Shown: in pieces, positions 31,900-40,084 of the stretch | How positions within the stretch are numbered: position 1 is the first letter of the stretch | Layout of the letters: each line of letters opens with the position of its first letter | Origin: an uncultured Oscillospiraceae bacterium | Lineage (GTDB): Bacteria > Bacillota > Clostridia > Oscillospirales > Oscillospiraceae | Assembly (NCBI GenBank): GCA_902478785.1 | Contig: CABSMJ010000002.1 | Coordinates: 1-64,000, forward strand | Reading direction: 5' to 3' | DNA: 64,000 nucleotides | Program-made: the position numbers and the translations under genes | The notes under the pieces: model-generated | The model's input: the letters and a program-made list of their open reading frames with translations, nothing else | Databases searched by the model: none | What the model was told of the DNA's origin: nothing

Positions 31900-32766
31900 A
31901 TGTTTGAAATGCCAAAGAGCGCGGCACTGATGCTGCAGGGCGGTTCGCTGCGGTGCCTGTTTACCGCTGGCGTGCTGGATGTGATGATGGAGCGGGAGAT
32001 CACCTTCCCCTGTGTGGGCGGTGTCTCTGCCGGCTCCCTGTGCGGCATCAATTATGTGTCCCGTCAGCCGGGGCGTACCGCCCAGGTGAACCTGGATTAT
32101 GTCAACGACAAGCGCTACATGGGCCTGGAGAGCTTCGTGAAGCACAAGTCGGTGTTCAACTTTGACTTCCTCTTCGGCGAGCTGAGTCAGGAGCTGTTGC
32201 CTCTGGACTATGACACCTTTTACAATTCTCCCCAGCGGTATGTGGCCTTTTCTACCGACTGCCGCACAGGGGAGCTGGTGGCCCATGAGAAGGGTGTCTC
32301 GGAGGACATTCTGATGGCTGCTCGGGCCTCCTGCAGCATTCCGCTCATGTCCCCCATGGTGGAGGTGGACGGCCGTCATTGCCTGGACGGCGGCGTGGCC
32401 TCCGCAGTGCCGGTGGATTGGGCCATAGAGCAGGGATACGAGAAGATCGTAGTGGTGCTGACCCGTCAGAAGGGCTATCGGAAGAAACCGGTGGGCCGGA
32501 CCATGCTGCGTCTGTATCAGCAGAAGTATCGGGATTGGCCGCTGCTGGTAGAGGCGCTGCGGCTGCTGCCGGTGCGCTACAACGAGCTCCACGCCCAGAT
32601 CAACCGCCTGGAACGGTCGGGCCGCATCTTTGTGATCCGACCCAAGGGACCGGTGCAGGTCTCCCGGGTGGAAAAGGACGTGGGAAAGCTTAAAGCCCTG
32701 TATGAAGAGGGACGGCGTACGGCGGAGGAGCAGCTGCCGGCCATGCTGGAATATCTTAATAAGTGA
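31900..32766 (+). CDS. Patatin-like phospholipase
   Basis: The 288-residue protein starts behind AGAAGGAG. The oxyanion-hole glycines are in QGGSLRCLFTAGVLD. The nucleophile serine is in GGVSAGS (GxSxG), and the catalytic dyad aspartate is in CLDGGVASAVP (DGG). This is the bacterial patatin/YjjU-type family, likely a cytoplasmic lipid acyl hydrolase. It stands alone between two terminators. Confidence 0.88.
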   Translation: MFEMPKSAALMLQGGSLRCLFTAGVLDVMMEREITFPCVGGVSAGSLCGINYVSRQPGRTAQVNLDYVNDKRYMGLESFVKHKSVFNFDFLFGELSQELLPLDYDTFYNSPQRYVAFSTDCRTGELVAHEKGVSEDILMAARASCSIPLMSPMVEVDGRHCLDGGVASAVPVDWAIEQGYEKIVVVLTRQKGYRKKPVGRTMLRLYQQKYRDWPLLVEALRLLPVRYNELHAQINRLERSGRIFVIRPKGPVQVSRVEKDVGKLKALYEEGRRTAEEQLPAMLEYLNK

Positions 32767-32778
32767 GTGCAGACCCAA

Positions 32779-32807
32779 GAGGACGCCTTTTAGGCGTCCT
32801 CTTTTTT
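32779..32807 (+). terminator. Terminator after the patatin gene
   Basis: GAGGACGCC pairs with GGCGTCCTC around TTTTA, followed by six T residues. Confidence 0.9.
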
Positions 32808-33046
32808 ATCTGTGGGCTGGGCGTTGCATGAAAGAATACACCATTGGCCCCTCTGGGCGCCTACAAAGGGGAGTGCTCTCCGGTACGGCTGTGGCTGTGG
32901 CGGCATAGGATAGACGGAGCAAAGAGGGGCTCTGTCCGGGCTTGGCCCGACAGAGAAAGGGGAAGGACCAGGCTCCAAGGCTGGCGGAGAGAGCAGTGCT
33001 GGGGAAGCACCCCCATTTGAACGGAAGAAAAGGGAGGAGTTTTGAA

Positions 33047-33385
33047 ATGAAAACCAACGACATCATTCGAGCCTACACCAAGGGAGAACTGACCGCCCAG
33101 GAGGCTAACGCCAAACTCAAGGCCATCGGCGTCAACGTCCGCCTGGTGGAGGGCAAAAATCAGCTGACTGCCCAGGAGATTGCCGCAACCCTGGTGGGCG
33201 ATACCCCTCGGGAGGCCAACGGCTGGGGCCTTTTGGACGTGGGCGTCGGCGGCTTTGAGAAGGTCCGCGTGGTGAACGGTGTCACTGTGGACTACGACAA
33301 CGGCGCCGACACCAACTACGCCCTGGTGCTCATCGGCGGCAAGATGTACAAGATCGTCGACCACAACAAGCTCAGTGAGCTGTAA
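33047..33385 (+). CDS. Phage-like small protein of unknown function, first gene of the lysis cassette
   Basis: This 112-residue soluble protein starts at MKTNDIIRAY behind GGGAGGAG. It has a short helical N terminus (TKGELTAQEANAKLKAIG) and a C-terminal beta-rich part. I do not recognise the family. It lies 12 bases before a holin-like gene and a lysin-like gene on the same strand. This suggests a phage-derived unit in which it may be a late structural or chaperone protein; that role is inference only. Confidence 0.6.
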   Translation: MKTNDIIRAYTKGELTAQEANAKLKAIGVNVRLVEGKNQLTAQEIAATLVGDTPREANGWGLLDVGVGGFEKVRVVNGVTVDYDNGADTNYALVLIGGKMYKIVDHNKLSEL

Positions 33386-33397
33386 AGGGGGCTTTTC

Positions 33398-33607
33398 ATG
33401 GAGCAGCTGAAAAAGCGGGTGGCAAATCTGCTGTCGGTCAAGAGTATCGTCACCATTGCGCTGACGTCGGTGTTTGCCTATCTTTCGGTGGCAGGCCATG
33501 TGTCTACGGATCAGTTTCTGACCGTGTTCACCGTGGTCATCGCCTTTTATTTTGGTACCCAGGCGGAGAAAAAGAGCTCCGCAGGCAGCGGTGAGGGCAA
33601 TGGCTGA
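33398..33607 (+). CDS. Holin-like membrane protein
   Basis: The 69-residue protein has two hydrophobic segments (IVTIALTSVFAYLSVA and QFLTVFTVVIAFYFG) and a charged, Gly/Ser-rich C terminus. This is the layout of small phage holins that open the membrane for a lysin. Its stop overlaps the start of the glycosidase-amidase gene by eight bases, as in phage lysis modules. The assignment rests on size, topology and position. Confidence 0.65.
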   Translation: MEQLKKRVANLLSVKSIVTIALTSVFAYLSVAGHVSTDQFLTVFTVVIAFYFGTQAEKKSSAGSGEGNG

Positions 33608-35003
33608 GCAGTTTGCAGGCACCATAGCTCTGCAAGATATTTCCCGCTTGCAAATCTACCACAATACGGCCAGATACCCGGAGCGGGAGATGGAAAAGAT
33701 CCTTCAGGAGACCGGCGGCAGCTTCCTCTTCGGCGGGCCTATCTTTCTCTCCAACCTTCAGGCCTGCTGCCACCTGAAAGGGGACGGCATGACCTACTGC
33801 GCCCCGGACTATCAGGTCTGGGGCATGGCCTGGAGCCGGGATGTGCAGGACTACGGCTGTGCCCTGCTGCCGGACGGCAGGGACAACTGCGTGGAGTGCG
33901 TGGCCCTGATCGTCAACGGCAAGCCGGTAGAGAAGCCCCACTACAACCCGGACATGGGGGGCAGCCGTCCCCGCCAGGCCATGGGGAGCAAGGCCGGGCG
34001 CTTTGCCTATCTGGTGACAGAGACGGCGTACACACCTGAGGCGCTGCGGGATGTGCTGGCGTCCGCTGGCTGGGACAGCGCGGTGATGCTGGATGGCGGC
34101 GGCTCGGTGTGCTACCGGGACCGCCAGGGGCAGGGCTTTGTCTGTGATGCGGACCGGGTGCTGCCTTTTTATCTGGTGGTCCACGAAAAGGAGGAGAACC
34201 CATTGAGTGAGAAAAAGACGGTGTGTCTGGACGCGGGCCACGACGCCGGGAACCTGGCCAACAAGAGCCCCGACGGCACCTATTATGAGCACGAGTTTGC
34301 CCTGGACATGGCCAAGCGCATCCGCTCCCATCTGGAGCGCTGCGGCGCGGATGTGACAGAGACCCGGCCTGACGGCAAGGCGGTGAGCCTCCAGGAACGC
34401 TGCAAGATCGCCAACGGCATCCAGGGCCTTGACCTCTTTGTGTCGCTCCACTCCAACGCGGCAGCAAGCAGTGGCTGGAGCAGTGCCAAGGGCTGGAGCT
34501 GCTACCTCTATGGTGCGGGCGGCGAGCGGGAGAAAGCAGCTCAAGCCATTTTGAAGCAGGTAAAAGCCACTGGCATTACCGTGCGCACTTCGGCTCTGGT
34601 CTATGACCCGGCGCTCTATGTGCTCAAGAATACGGCCGCACCGGCGGTGCTCATCGAGCATGCCTTCCACACCAACCAGGAGGACGCAGCCAACCTCAAG
34701 AGCGAGGAATGGCGGGCCAAGGTGGCCCAGGCGGAAGCCAAGGGTATCGTGGCGTATCTGGGCCTTTCCTGGGTGGCGCCATCCAGCGGCGTTCCGCAGG
34801 AGCCGGCGGAACCGGCAGAGCCGGAAAAGCCCTCGGTGCCGGCGGAACCTGTTCAGGAGGACGAAGATGCGGAGCTCAGCGCCGCCGTAGAAAAACTGGC
34901 GGCGGCAGGTATCCTGGACAGCCCCGACTACTGGGCGGCAGGGAAGTACAGCGCCGCCACTGTGCGGCTGCTGCTCATCAAAATGGCCGCGGCTATGAAC
35001 TGA
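33600..35003 (+). CDS. Phosphodiester glycosidase (NAGPA/DUF2233)-N-acetylmuramoyl-L-alanine amidase fusion
   Basis: This protein has 467 residues. The first half (about 25-195) is a DUF2233/NAGPA-type domain with GMAWSRD and the signature AVMLDGGGSVCY. The second half (about 205-395) is an Amidase_3 domain with VCLDAGHDAG, EHEFALDMAKRI, FVSLHSNAA and VLIEHAFHTN, which supply the zinc ligands and catalytic Glu. A Pro/Glu-rich linker (SSGVPQEPAEPAEPE) leads to a C-terminal segment of about 55 residues, possibly wall binding. It lacks a signal peptide, consistent with release through the preceding holin. No other phage genes are near, so it may be a domesticated lysin. Confidence 0.85.
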   Translation: MAEQFAGTIALQDISRLQIYHNTARYPEREMEKILQETGGSFLFGGPIFLSNLQACCHLKGDGMTYCAPDYQVWGMAWSRDVQDYGCALLPDGRDNCVECVALIVNGKPVEKPHYNPDMGGSRPRQAMGSKAGRFAYLVTETAYTPEALRDVLASAGWDSAVMLDGGGSVCYRDRQGQGFVCDADRVLPFYLVVHEKEENPLSEKKTVCLDAGHDAGNLANKSPDGTYYEHEFALDMAKRIRSHLERCGADVTETRPDGKAVSLQERCKIANGIQGLDLFVSLHSNAAASSGWSSAKGWSCYLYGAGGEREKAAQAILKQVKATGITVRTSALVYDPALYVLKNTAAPAVLIEHAFHTNQEDAANLKSEEWRAKVAQAEAKGIVAYLGLSWVAPSSGVPQEPAEPAEPEKPSVPAEPVQEDEDAELSAAVEKLAAAGILDSPDYWAAGKYSAATVRLLLIKMAAAMN

Positions 35004-35032
35004 CCTGTCTGCGGGTTCAAAAGACACAGAGG

Positions 35033-35067
35033 AAAGCCCCGTCCCGAATTTTTCGGGACGGGGCTTT
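35033..35067 (+). terminator. Terminator after the lysis cassette
   Basis: AAAGCCCCGTCCCGAA pairs with TTCGGGACGGGGCTTT around a TTT loop, followed by T residues. Confidence 0.9.
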
Positions 35068-35215
35068 TTCTGTGCCGGTTCCACAGCCTTGCGCAAAGCC
35101 GTGAGCCAGAGTGCAAGCCACTTTGAGGAACGGCCGTTTTTCCGCCTCCCAAGATCACACATGGGGAAAAGAGCGCATAGCAATAGAGTGGAAATCATAG
35201 AGGGAAATTTTTAGC

Positions 35216-35264
35216 TTGACAGGGCATATATATTTTAGTATATTCTAATATATTAAAATACTAA
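35216..35264 (+). promoter_or_regulatory. Promoter and ArsR-type operator of the ferredoxin operon
   Basis: TTGACA (35216-35221), 17 bases and TATATT (35239-35244) form a promoter. TTAGTAT (35235-35241) and ATACTAA (35258-35264) form an AT-rich inverted repeat overlapping the -10 box. That is where ArsR-family repressors normally bind, and the operon ends in an arsR-type gene. Confidence 0.7.
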
Positions 35265-35284
35265 TGAATTTAAGGAGGAGTTTT

Positions 35285-35488
35285 ATGGCGTCGAAGCGAT
35301 ACGCCCAGGTGGGAGAGCACTGTGTGGCATGCGGCTGCTGCGTAAAGGTGTGCCCCCTGGGGGCCATCCAGGTGTGGAAGGGCGTGGCGGCCCGGGTGGA
35401 TACCGACCGCTGCGTGGGCTGCGGCAAATGCGCTGGGGAGTGCCCGGCGGGGACCATTTCTTTGAAAGTGCGGGAGGAAACGGTATGA
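35285..35488 (+). CDS. Ferredoxin with two 4Fe-4S clusters
   Basis: This 67-residue protein starts behind AAGGAGGAG. Two CxxCxxCxxxCP motifs are visible: CVACGCCVKVCP and CVGCGKCAGECP. It is a small cytoplasmic electron carrier. Its stop overlaps the start of the NapH-like membrane protein (ATGA), so the two are translationally coupled. It probably passes electrons to that partner. Confidence 0.88.
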   Translation: MASKRYAQVGEHCVACGCCVKVCPLGAIQVWKGVAARVDTDRCVGCGKCAGECPAGTISLKVREETV

Positions 35489-36141
35489 AGGGGAACAAGA
35501 AGCACTGGTACGACTACCTCTGGATCGTCACGCCCATCTATCTGGGACTGGGATTTTTCAATATCCTCTTTGCCTGGCTGGGTATGATCTTCTTCTGCCT
35601 GCCGCTGCTGATCTCCATTTTCGGCGGCGGAAAGCTCTACTGCAACCGCTACTGTGACCGGGGGCAGTTCCTGAGCCTTCTGGGCGGTCGGCTGAAGCTG
35701 TCCCGGAACCGGCCCACGCCCCGCTGGATGCGCTCCCAGGTCTTCCGGTACGGCTTTTTGATCTTCTTTTTCATCATGTTCTTTCAGATGCTCTGGACCA
35801 CCTATTTGGTGGGCGCCGGAGCCCGGGACCTGGGGGAGTTCGTCAAGCTGTTCTGGACCTTCCGTCTGCCCTGGCACTGGGCCTATCACGGCACGCTCTT
35901 TGCCCCCTGGGTGGCCCAGTTCGCCTTTGGGTTTTACAGCATCATGCTCACCTCCACCCTAATCGGTGTCATCGTTATGGTCCTTTTCAAGCCCCGGAGC
36001 TGGTGCGTGTTCTGCCCCATGGGTACCATGACCCAGCTGATCTGCCGCCTGCGGGCGGGAAAGCCTACGGAGGAAGGAGAGAAGATTCATGGAGGAGAAA
36101 GCAAAACAGGTAGCGGAACTGCTGAAGCTGTTGGCCAATGA
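35485..36141 (+). CDS. NapH/polyferredoxin-type membrane iron-sulfur protein
   Basis: The 218-residue protein has about four membrane helices (LWIVTPIYLGLGFFNILFAW, FRYGFLIFFFIMFFQMLW and others). Two Cys clusters are visible: CNRYCDRG after the second helix and CVFCPMGTM after the last. These match the CxxxCP-type motifs of NapH/YccM-like quinol-linked electron transfer proteins, though the usual C-terminal ferredoxin domain is absent. The separate ferredoxin encoded just upstream may supply it. The last 53 bases overlap the ArsR gene. Confidence 0.75.
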   Translation: MKGNKKHWYDYLWIVTPIYLGLGFFNILFAWLGMIFFCLPLLISIFGGGKLYCNRYCDRGQFLSLLGGRLKLSRNRPTPRWMRSQVFRYGFLIFFFIMFFQMLWTTYLVGAGARDLGEFVKLFWTFRLPWHWAYHGTLFAPWVAQFAFGFYSIMLTSTLIGVIVMVLFKPRSWCVFCPMGTMTQLICRLRAGKPTEEGEKIHGGESKTGSGTAEAVGQ

Positions 36142-36376
36142 GAACCGGCTTTTGCTGCTGTGCGCTCTGCTGGAGCGCCCCATGACAGTGGGGGAGCTGG
36201 GAGAGCGCACCCCCAACATCGGCCAGTCGGCCCTGTCCCAGCATCTCCACGCCCTGCGCTCCGCCGGACTGGTGGCGGACCAGCGGAAGGGCCAGTATGT
36301 GGTCTATTCCGTGGCGGATGAGCGGGTGCGGGTGCTGCTGGCAGTGCTCAGGGAGCAGTACTGCCGGGAGGAATGA
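36089..36376 (+). CDS. ArsR-family transcriptional repressor
   Basis: This 95-residue winged-helix protein reads LLKLLANENRLLLLCALLERPMTVGEL-like in its first half. The recognition helix is in GQSALSQHLHALRSAGLV, followed by a beta-wing (DQRKGQYVVYSV). The classical CxC metal site of ArsR is absent. One Cys is present near the C terminus (EQYCREE). The inducer may be a thiol- or redox-type signal rather than arsenite; this is inference. It is the last gene of the ferredoxin operon and probably binds the operator at 35235-35264. Confidence 0.85.
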   Translation: MEEKAKQVAELLKLLANENRLLLLCALLERPMTVGELGERTPNIGQSALSQHLHALRSAGLVADQRKGQYVVYSVADERVRVLLAVLREQYCREE

Positions 36377-36386
36377 AAAAAGAGAG

Positions 36387-36420
36387 CCGCCTCACTCCAA
36401 CTCGGAGTGAGGCGGTTTTC
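36387..36420. terminator. Terminator between arsR-type gene and metA
   Basis: CCGCCTCACTCC (36387-36398) pairs with GGAGTGAGGCGG (36404-36415), with T residues after it on the plus strand and A residues before it. It can serve both convergent genes. Confidence 0.85.
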
Positions 36421-36427
36421 TTTGCGT

Positions 36428-37366
36428 TTAATCGTCTGTGCGGTGGCCCAGACGAATCTCCCGGATGTCGTAGGGGGCGGTCTGGTAGACAAAATAGTTC
36501 AGCCAGTTGGCATAGAGCAGATTGGCGCAGGATCGCCAGGTGACAGGGGGAGATTGGGTGGGGTCGTCGTTGGGAAAGTAGTTTTTGGGCAGCTGGATGT
36601 CGACCCCGGCCTCCACATCCCGCAGATACTCCTTTTTCAGGGTGTCCCGGTCATATTCCGAGTGGCCCATGATGAAGATCTGGCGGCCCTTGTCGGTCTT
36701 GATGGCGTAGATGCCCGCCTCCGGGGAGGAGGCCAGGATCTTCAGCGCCGGCACCGCCTCCACATCGGAGCGGTCCACGGTGGTGTTCCGGGAGTGGGGG
36801 ACCCAGAACTGGTCGTCAAAGCCCCGGAAGAGCATGAAGTTGGGCTCTTCCACCGTGTGGCGGAACACGCCGAAGAGCTTTTCAGGCAGCGGACGCTTGG
36901 GGATGCCGTAGTGGTAGTACAGTCCCGCCTGGGCGCCCCAGCAGATGTGGAGGGTGGAGTGGACGTTGGTCTTGCTCCACTCCATGATCCGGCACAGCTC
37001 CGGCCAGTAGTCCACCTCCTCAAAAGGCATCTGCTCCACCGGCGCGCCGGTGATGATGAGGCCGTCGAAGGTCCGGTCCTTCACCTCGTCAAAGGTCTTG
37101 TAGAAGGCCAGCATATGCTCCTGGGAGGTGTTCTTGGACACGTGGCCGGTGGGGGCGATGAGCTCCAGCTCAATCTGCAGCGGCGTGTTGCCCAGGACCC
37201 GGGCCAGCTGGGTCTCCGTGTCCACTTTGGTGGGCATCAGGTTCAAAAGCAGGATCTGCAGCGGGCGGATGTCCTGGGTCATGGCCCGGGTCTCGGTCAT
37301 GACGAAGATATTTTCACTGCGCAGCGTCCGGGTGGCGGGCAGCTGATTGGGGATTTTGATGGGCAT
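36428..37366 (-). CDS. metA: Homoserine O-acetyltransferase (MetA family)
   Basis: This 312-residue enzyme activates homoserine for methionine synthesis. The catalytic Cys142 is in HICWGAQAGLYY, and the catalytic His is in IMGHSEYD. Residue 111 (ITGAPVE) is Glu, which in this family marks use of acetyl-CoA rather than succinyl-CoA. The product would be O-acetylhomoserine, the substrate of MetY encoded just upstream. Both genes lie behind a T-box leader. Confidence 0.93.
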   Translation of the reverse strand: MPIKIPNQLPATRTLRSENIFVMTETRAMTQDIRPLQILLLNLMPTKVDTETQLARVLGNTPLQIELELIAPTGHVSKNTSQEHMLAFYKTFDEVKDRTFDGLIITGAPVEQMPFEEVDYWPELCRIMEWSKTNVHSTLHICWGAQAGLYYHYGIPKRPLPEKLFGVFRHTVEEPNFMLFRGFDDQFWVPHSRNTTVDRSDVEAVPALKILASSPEAGIYAIKTDKGRQIFIMGHSEYDRDTLKKEYLRDVEAGVDIQLPKNYFPNDDPTQSPPVTWRSCANLLYANWLNYFVYQTAPYDIREIRLGHRTDD

Positions 37367-37397
37367 GGCGTGCTACTCCTTGTCTCGGTTTGCTTTT

Positions 37398-38681
37398 TTA
37401 GATGGCGTCCAGCGCCTGGGCGATATCTTCGATCAGGTCCTCCTTGCTCTCCAGGCCGCAGCTCATCCGCACGAGGCCGGCGGGCACGCCGGCGGCGGCC
37501 AGCTGTTCATCGGTCATCTGCCGGTGGGTGGAGGAGGCCGGGTTGAGGCAGCAGGTACGGGCGTCGGCCACATGGGTCTCAATGGCAGCCAGCTTCAGGT
37601 GCTTCATGAAGATGCCCGCTGCTTCCCGGCCGCCCTTGAGCTCAAAGGACACCACGCCGCAGGAGCCGTGGGGCAGGTACTTCTGGGCCAGCGCGTGGTA
37701 TTTGTCCCCGGGCAGGCCGCAGTAGTTCACCTTCTCCACCTTGGGATGCTTGTCCAGGAACTCTGCCACCGCCTGGCCGTTTTCACAGTGCCGGGCCATA
37801 CGGACGTGGAGGCTCTCCAGTCCCAGGTTCAGGTAGAAAGCGTGCTGGGGGGACTGGATGGCGCCAAAGTCCCGCATGAGCTGGGCGGTGCACTTGGTGA
37901 TGAAGGCGCCCTCCTTGCCGAACTTCTCAGCATAGGTGATGCCGTGGTAGCTCTCATCGGGGGTGGTGAGGCCGGGGAACTTGTCGGCGTGGGCCATCCA
38001 GTCGAACTTGCCGGAATCCACGATGGCGCCGCCCACGGCAGTGCCGTGGCCGTCCATGTACTTGGTGGTGGAGTGGGTGACGATGTCGGCGCCCCATTCA
38101 AAGGGGCGGCAGTTGACAGGAGTGGCAAAGGTGTTGTCCACGATCAGAGGTACGCCGTGGTCATGGGCGGCCTTGGCAAGGCGCTCGATGTCCAGCACCG
38201 TCAGGGCGGGGTTGGCGATGGTCTCGCCGAAGACGCACTTGGTGTTGGGCCGGAAGGCGGCGGCCAGCTCCTCGTCGGAGCAGTCAGGCGCCACAAAGGT
38301 GGTCTCCACGCCCATCTTGGCCATGGTCACGGAGATCAGGTTGAAGGTACCGCCGTAGATGCTGGAGGAGGCCACGATGTGGTCCCCGCAGGAGGCGATG
38401 TTGAACAGGGCGAAGAAGTTGGCCGCCTGACCGGAGGAGGTGAGCATGGCGGCGGTGCCGCCCTCCAGGGCGCAGATCTTGGCCGCCACATAGTCGTTGG
38501 TGGGGTTTTGCAGGCGGGTATAGAAATAGCCGCTGGCCTCCAGGTCGAAGAGCTTGCCCATATCCTCGGACGTGGCGTATTTGAAGGTGGTGGACTGGAT
38601 GATGGGGATCTGGCGGGGCTCGCCGTTGCCCGGCGTATAGCCGCCCTGGACGCACTGGGTCTCAATACGATAGTTGCTCAT
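37398..38681 (-). CDS. metY: O-acetylhomoserine sulfhydrylase
   Basis: This 427-residue PLP enzyme of the Cys/Met metabolism family makes homocysteine from O-acetylhomoserine and sulfide. The PLP lysine is in HSTTKYMDGHG, the cofactor-site aspartate in LIVDNTFATP and the tyrosine pair in GYFYTRLQNPT. The length (about 430) fits MetY rather than the shorter MetB/MetC. It is first in the metY-metA pair and is controlled by the T-box leader. Confidence 0.93.
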   Translation of the reverse strand: MSNYRIETQCVQGGYTPGNGEPRQIPIIQSTTFKYATSEDMGKLFDLEASGYFYTRLQNPTNDYVAAKICALEGGTAAMLTSSGQAANFFALFNIASCGDHIVASSSIYGGTFNLISVTMAKMGVETTFVAPDCSDEELAAAFRPNTKCVFGETIANPALTVLDIERLAKAAHDHGVPLIVDNTFATPVNCRPFEWGADIVTHSTTKYMDGHGTAVGGAIVDSGKFDWMAHADKFPGLTTPDESYHGITYAEKFGKEGAFITKCTAQLMRDFGAIQSPQHAFYLNLGLESLHVRMARHCENGQAVAEFLDKHPKVEKVNYCGLPGDKYHALAQKYLPHGSCGVVSFELKGGREAAGIFMKHLKLAAIETHVADARTCCLNPASSTHRQMTDEQLAAAGVPAGLVRMSCGLESKEDLIEDIAQALDAI

Positions 38682-38725
38682 GTTTATTTACCTCCGTTGT
38701 CTGAATTGGCGGGGCAAAAAGAAAA

Positions 38726-38998
38726 CTCCCGTCTCAAAGAAAAACTTTGAGACGGGAGATGCTCCCGCGGTACCACTCAAATTGCGCGCCGGTCCCGGCG
38801 CACCTCTCACAGGCTCCAACAAGCCCTCTGCCTTAACGCGGCGACACGGAAGGGCCTAATCCGTCTCCGGTCTCGACCCTCCGGCTCAGAAGCCATAGGC
38901 ATTGAAAGCGTTTCCCCGCCGTCTCGCACCAACCGCCGGCTCTCTGCAAGGTTCCGCGCCTTCGCCCTCTTCATCACAGCCTTTTTTGTATTGGGGTC
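38726..38998 (-). promoter_or_regulatory. T-box riboswitch, probably methionine-specific
   Basis: On the minus strand the leader ends with the conserved T-box AGTGGTACCGCGG (38762-38776). The bulge UGGU would pair with ACCA, that is, a tRNA with A at position 73. It is followed by a strong terminator, CTCCCGTCTCAAAG paired with CTTTGAGACGGGAG (38726-38758). The upstream half has a Stem I with GAGAGCCGG, GGTGCGAGAC and CTGAGCCGG blocks. ATG triplets lie where the specifier is expected (CAATGCCTATGG). The genes behind it, metY-metA, fit a tRNA-Met sensor that permits read-through when methionine is scarce. Confidence 0.88.
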
Positions 38999-39026
38999 AT
39001 TGTAGCACAGCTCCGGGAAATGTCAA
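38999..39026 (-). promoter_or_regulatory. Promoter of the T-box-metY-metA unit
   Basis: On the minus strand TTGACA (39026-39021), 16 bases and TACAAT (39004-38999) stand just before the T-box leader. Confidence 0.75.
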
Positions 39027-39176
39027 GAGTGAATTTTTAATTTTTTGTCCCGGAGACCCAATGGGGCAGGGGAGAGACGACACCATTCTTCACAATCTGT
39101 TCATTGACGAAAGGTGCCGTTGGGGAGTATAATAATTCGATAATGTGTGATTTTTTGTGAATCTGGAGGGCGTCTT

Positions 39177-40040
39177 ATGTGGATCGCGGATAAATGGCAG
39201 GATTATGAGCTGCTGGACTGCGGCGGGGGAGAGAAGCTGGAGCGCTGGAGCCGGCAGGTCCTGGTGCGGCCGGACCCCCAGGCCATCTGGGAGACGCCCC
39301 ATGCCAATCCCGGCTGGCGGCAGGCCAACGCCCGGTATCTCCGCTCCCGCACCGGCGGCGGCCACTGGGAGAAGAACAAGCTGCCGGAGAGCTGGACCGT
39401 TCGCTATGGGGAGCTGACCTTCCAGGTCAAGCCCATGAACTTTAAGCACACGGGTCTCTTCCCGGAGCAGGCGGTGAACTGGGACTTTGCCATGAACAAG
39501 ATCCGCTCCGCCGGCCGGCCCATCCGGGTGCTGAATCTGTTTGCCTATACCGGCGGTGCCACCGTGGCCTGTGCCGCAGCGGGGGCCAGCGTGTGCCATG
39601 TGGACGCGGCCAAGGGCATGGTCCAGTGGGCCCGGGAGAACGCCAAAGTCTCCGGATTGCAGGATGCCCCCATCCGCTGGATTGTGGACGACTGCGCCAA
39701 ATTTGTGGAGCGGGAGATCCGCCGGGGCAAGACCTACGACGCCATCATCATGGACCCGCCCTCCTACGGCCGGGGCCCGGGGGGCGAGGTGTGGAAGCTG
39801 GAAGAGAACCTGTATCCCTTCGTGAAGCTGTGCGCCGGTGTGCTGTCGGACAAGCCCTTGTTCGTCCTCATCAACTCCTATACCACCGGCCTGGCCCCCT
39901 CGGTGCTGGGCTATCTTCTGAGCCTGCTGGTGAAGGAGAAGTACGGCGGCCGCTGCTCCTGGGACGAGCTGGGCCTGCCGGTGACGGAGACGGGCCTGGC
40001 GCTGCCCTGCGGCGCCACCGGGCGCTGGGAGTCTGAATAA
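39177..40040 (+). CDS. Class I SAM-dependent methyltransferase, RlmI/RlmK-like
   Basis: The 287-residue protein starts behind GGAGGG. SAM-binding motif I is VLNLFAYTGGATVACAAAGA, the acidic ribose-binding strand is VCHVDAAKGMVQWA, and motif IV is AIIMDPPSYGRG. This layout matches the PF10672-type rRNA methyltransferases related to RlmI, which modify 23S rRNA, but the N-terminal PUA domain is lacking. The exact target base is unknown. It is transcribed away from the T-box promoter. Confidence 0.85.
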   Translation: MWIADKWQDYELLDCGGGEKLERWSRQVLVRPDPQAIWETPHANPGWRQANARYLRSRTGGGHWEKNKLPESWTVRYGELTFQVKPMNFKHTGLFPEQAVNWDFAMNKIRSAGRPIRVLNLFAYTGGATVACAAAGASVCHVDAAKGMVQWARENAKVSGLQDAPIRWIVDDCAKFVEREIRRGKTYDAIIMDPPSYGRGPGGEVWKLEENLYPFVKLCAGVLSDKPLFVLINSYTTGLAPSVLGYLLSLLVKEKYGGRCSWDELGLPVTETGLALPCGATGRWESE

Positions 40041-40084
40041 GCCCCGGGCCGGACGAAAATCCCCAAAAGGAAGATTTTAAGATT

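Noticed and set aside
28317..32051. A 1244-codon open minus-strand frame spanning cls and the antisense of glnS
   Set aside because: Only the last 512 codons have cardiolipin synthase motifs and a ribosome site. The upstream part is antisense to the well-supported glnS gene.
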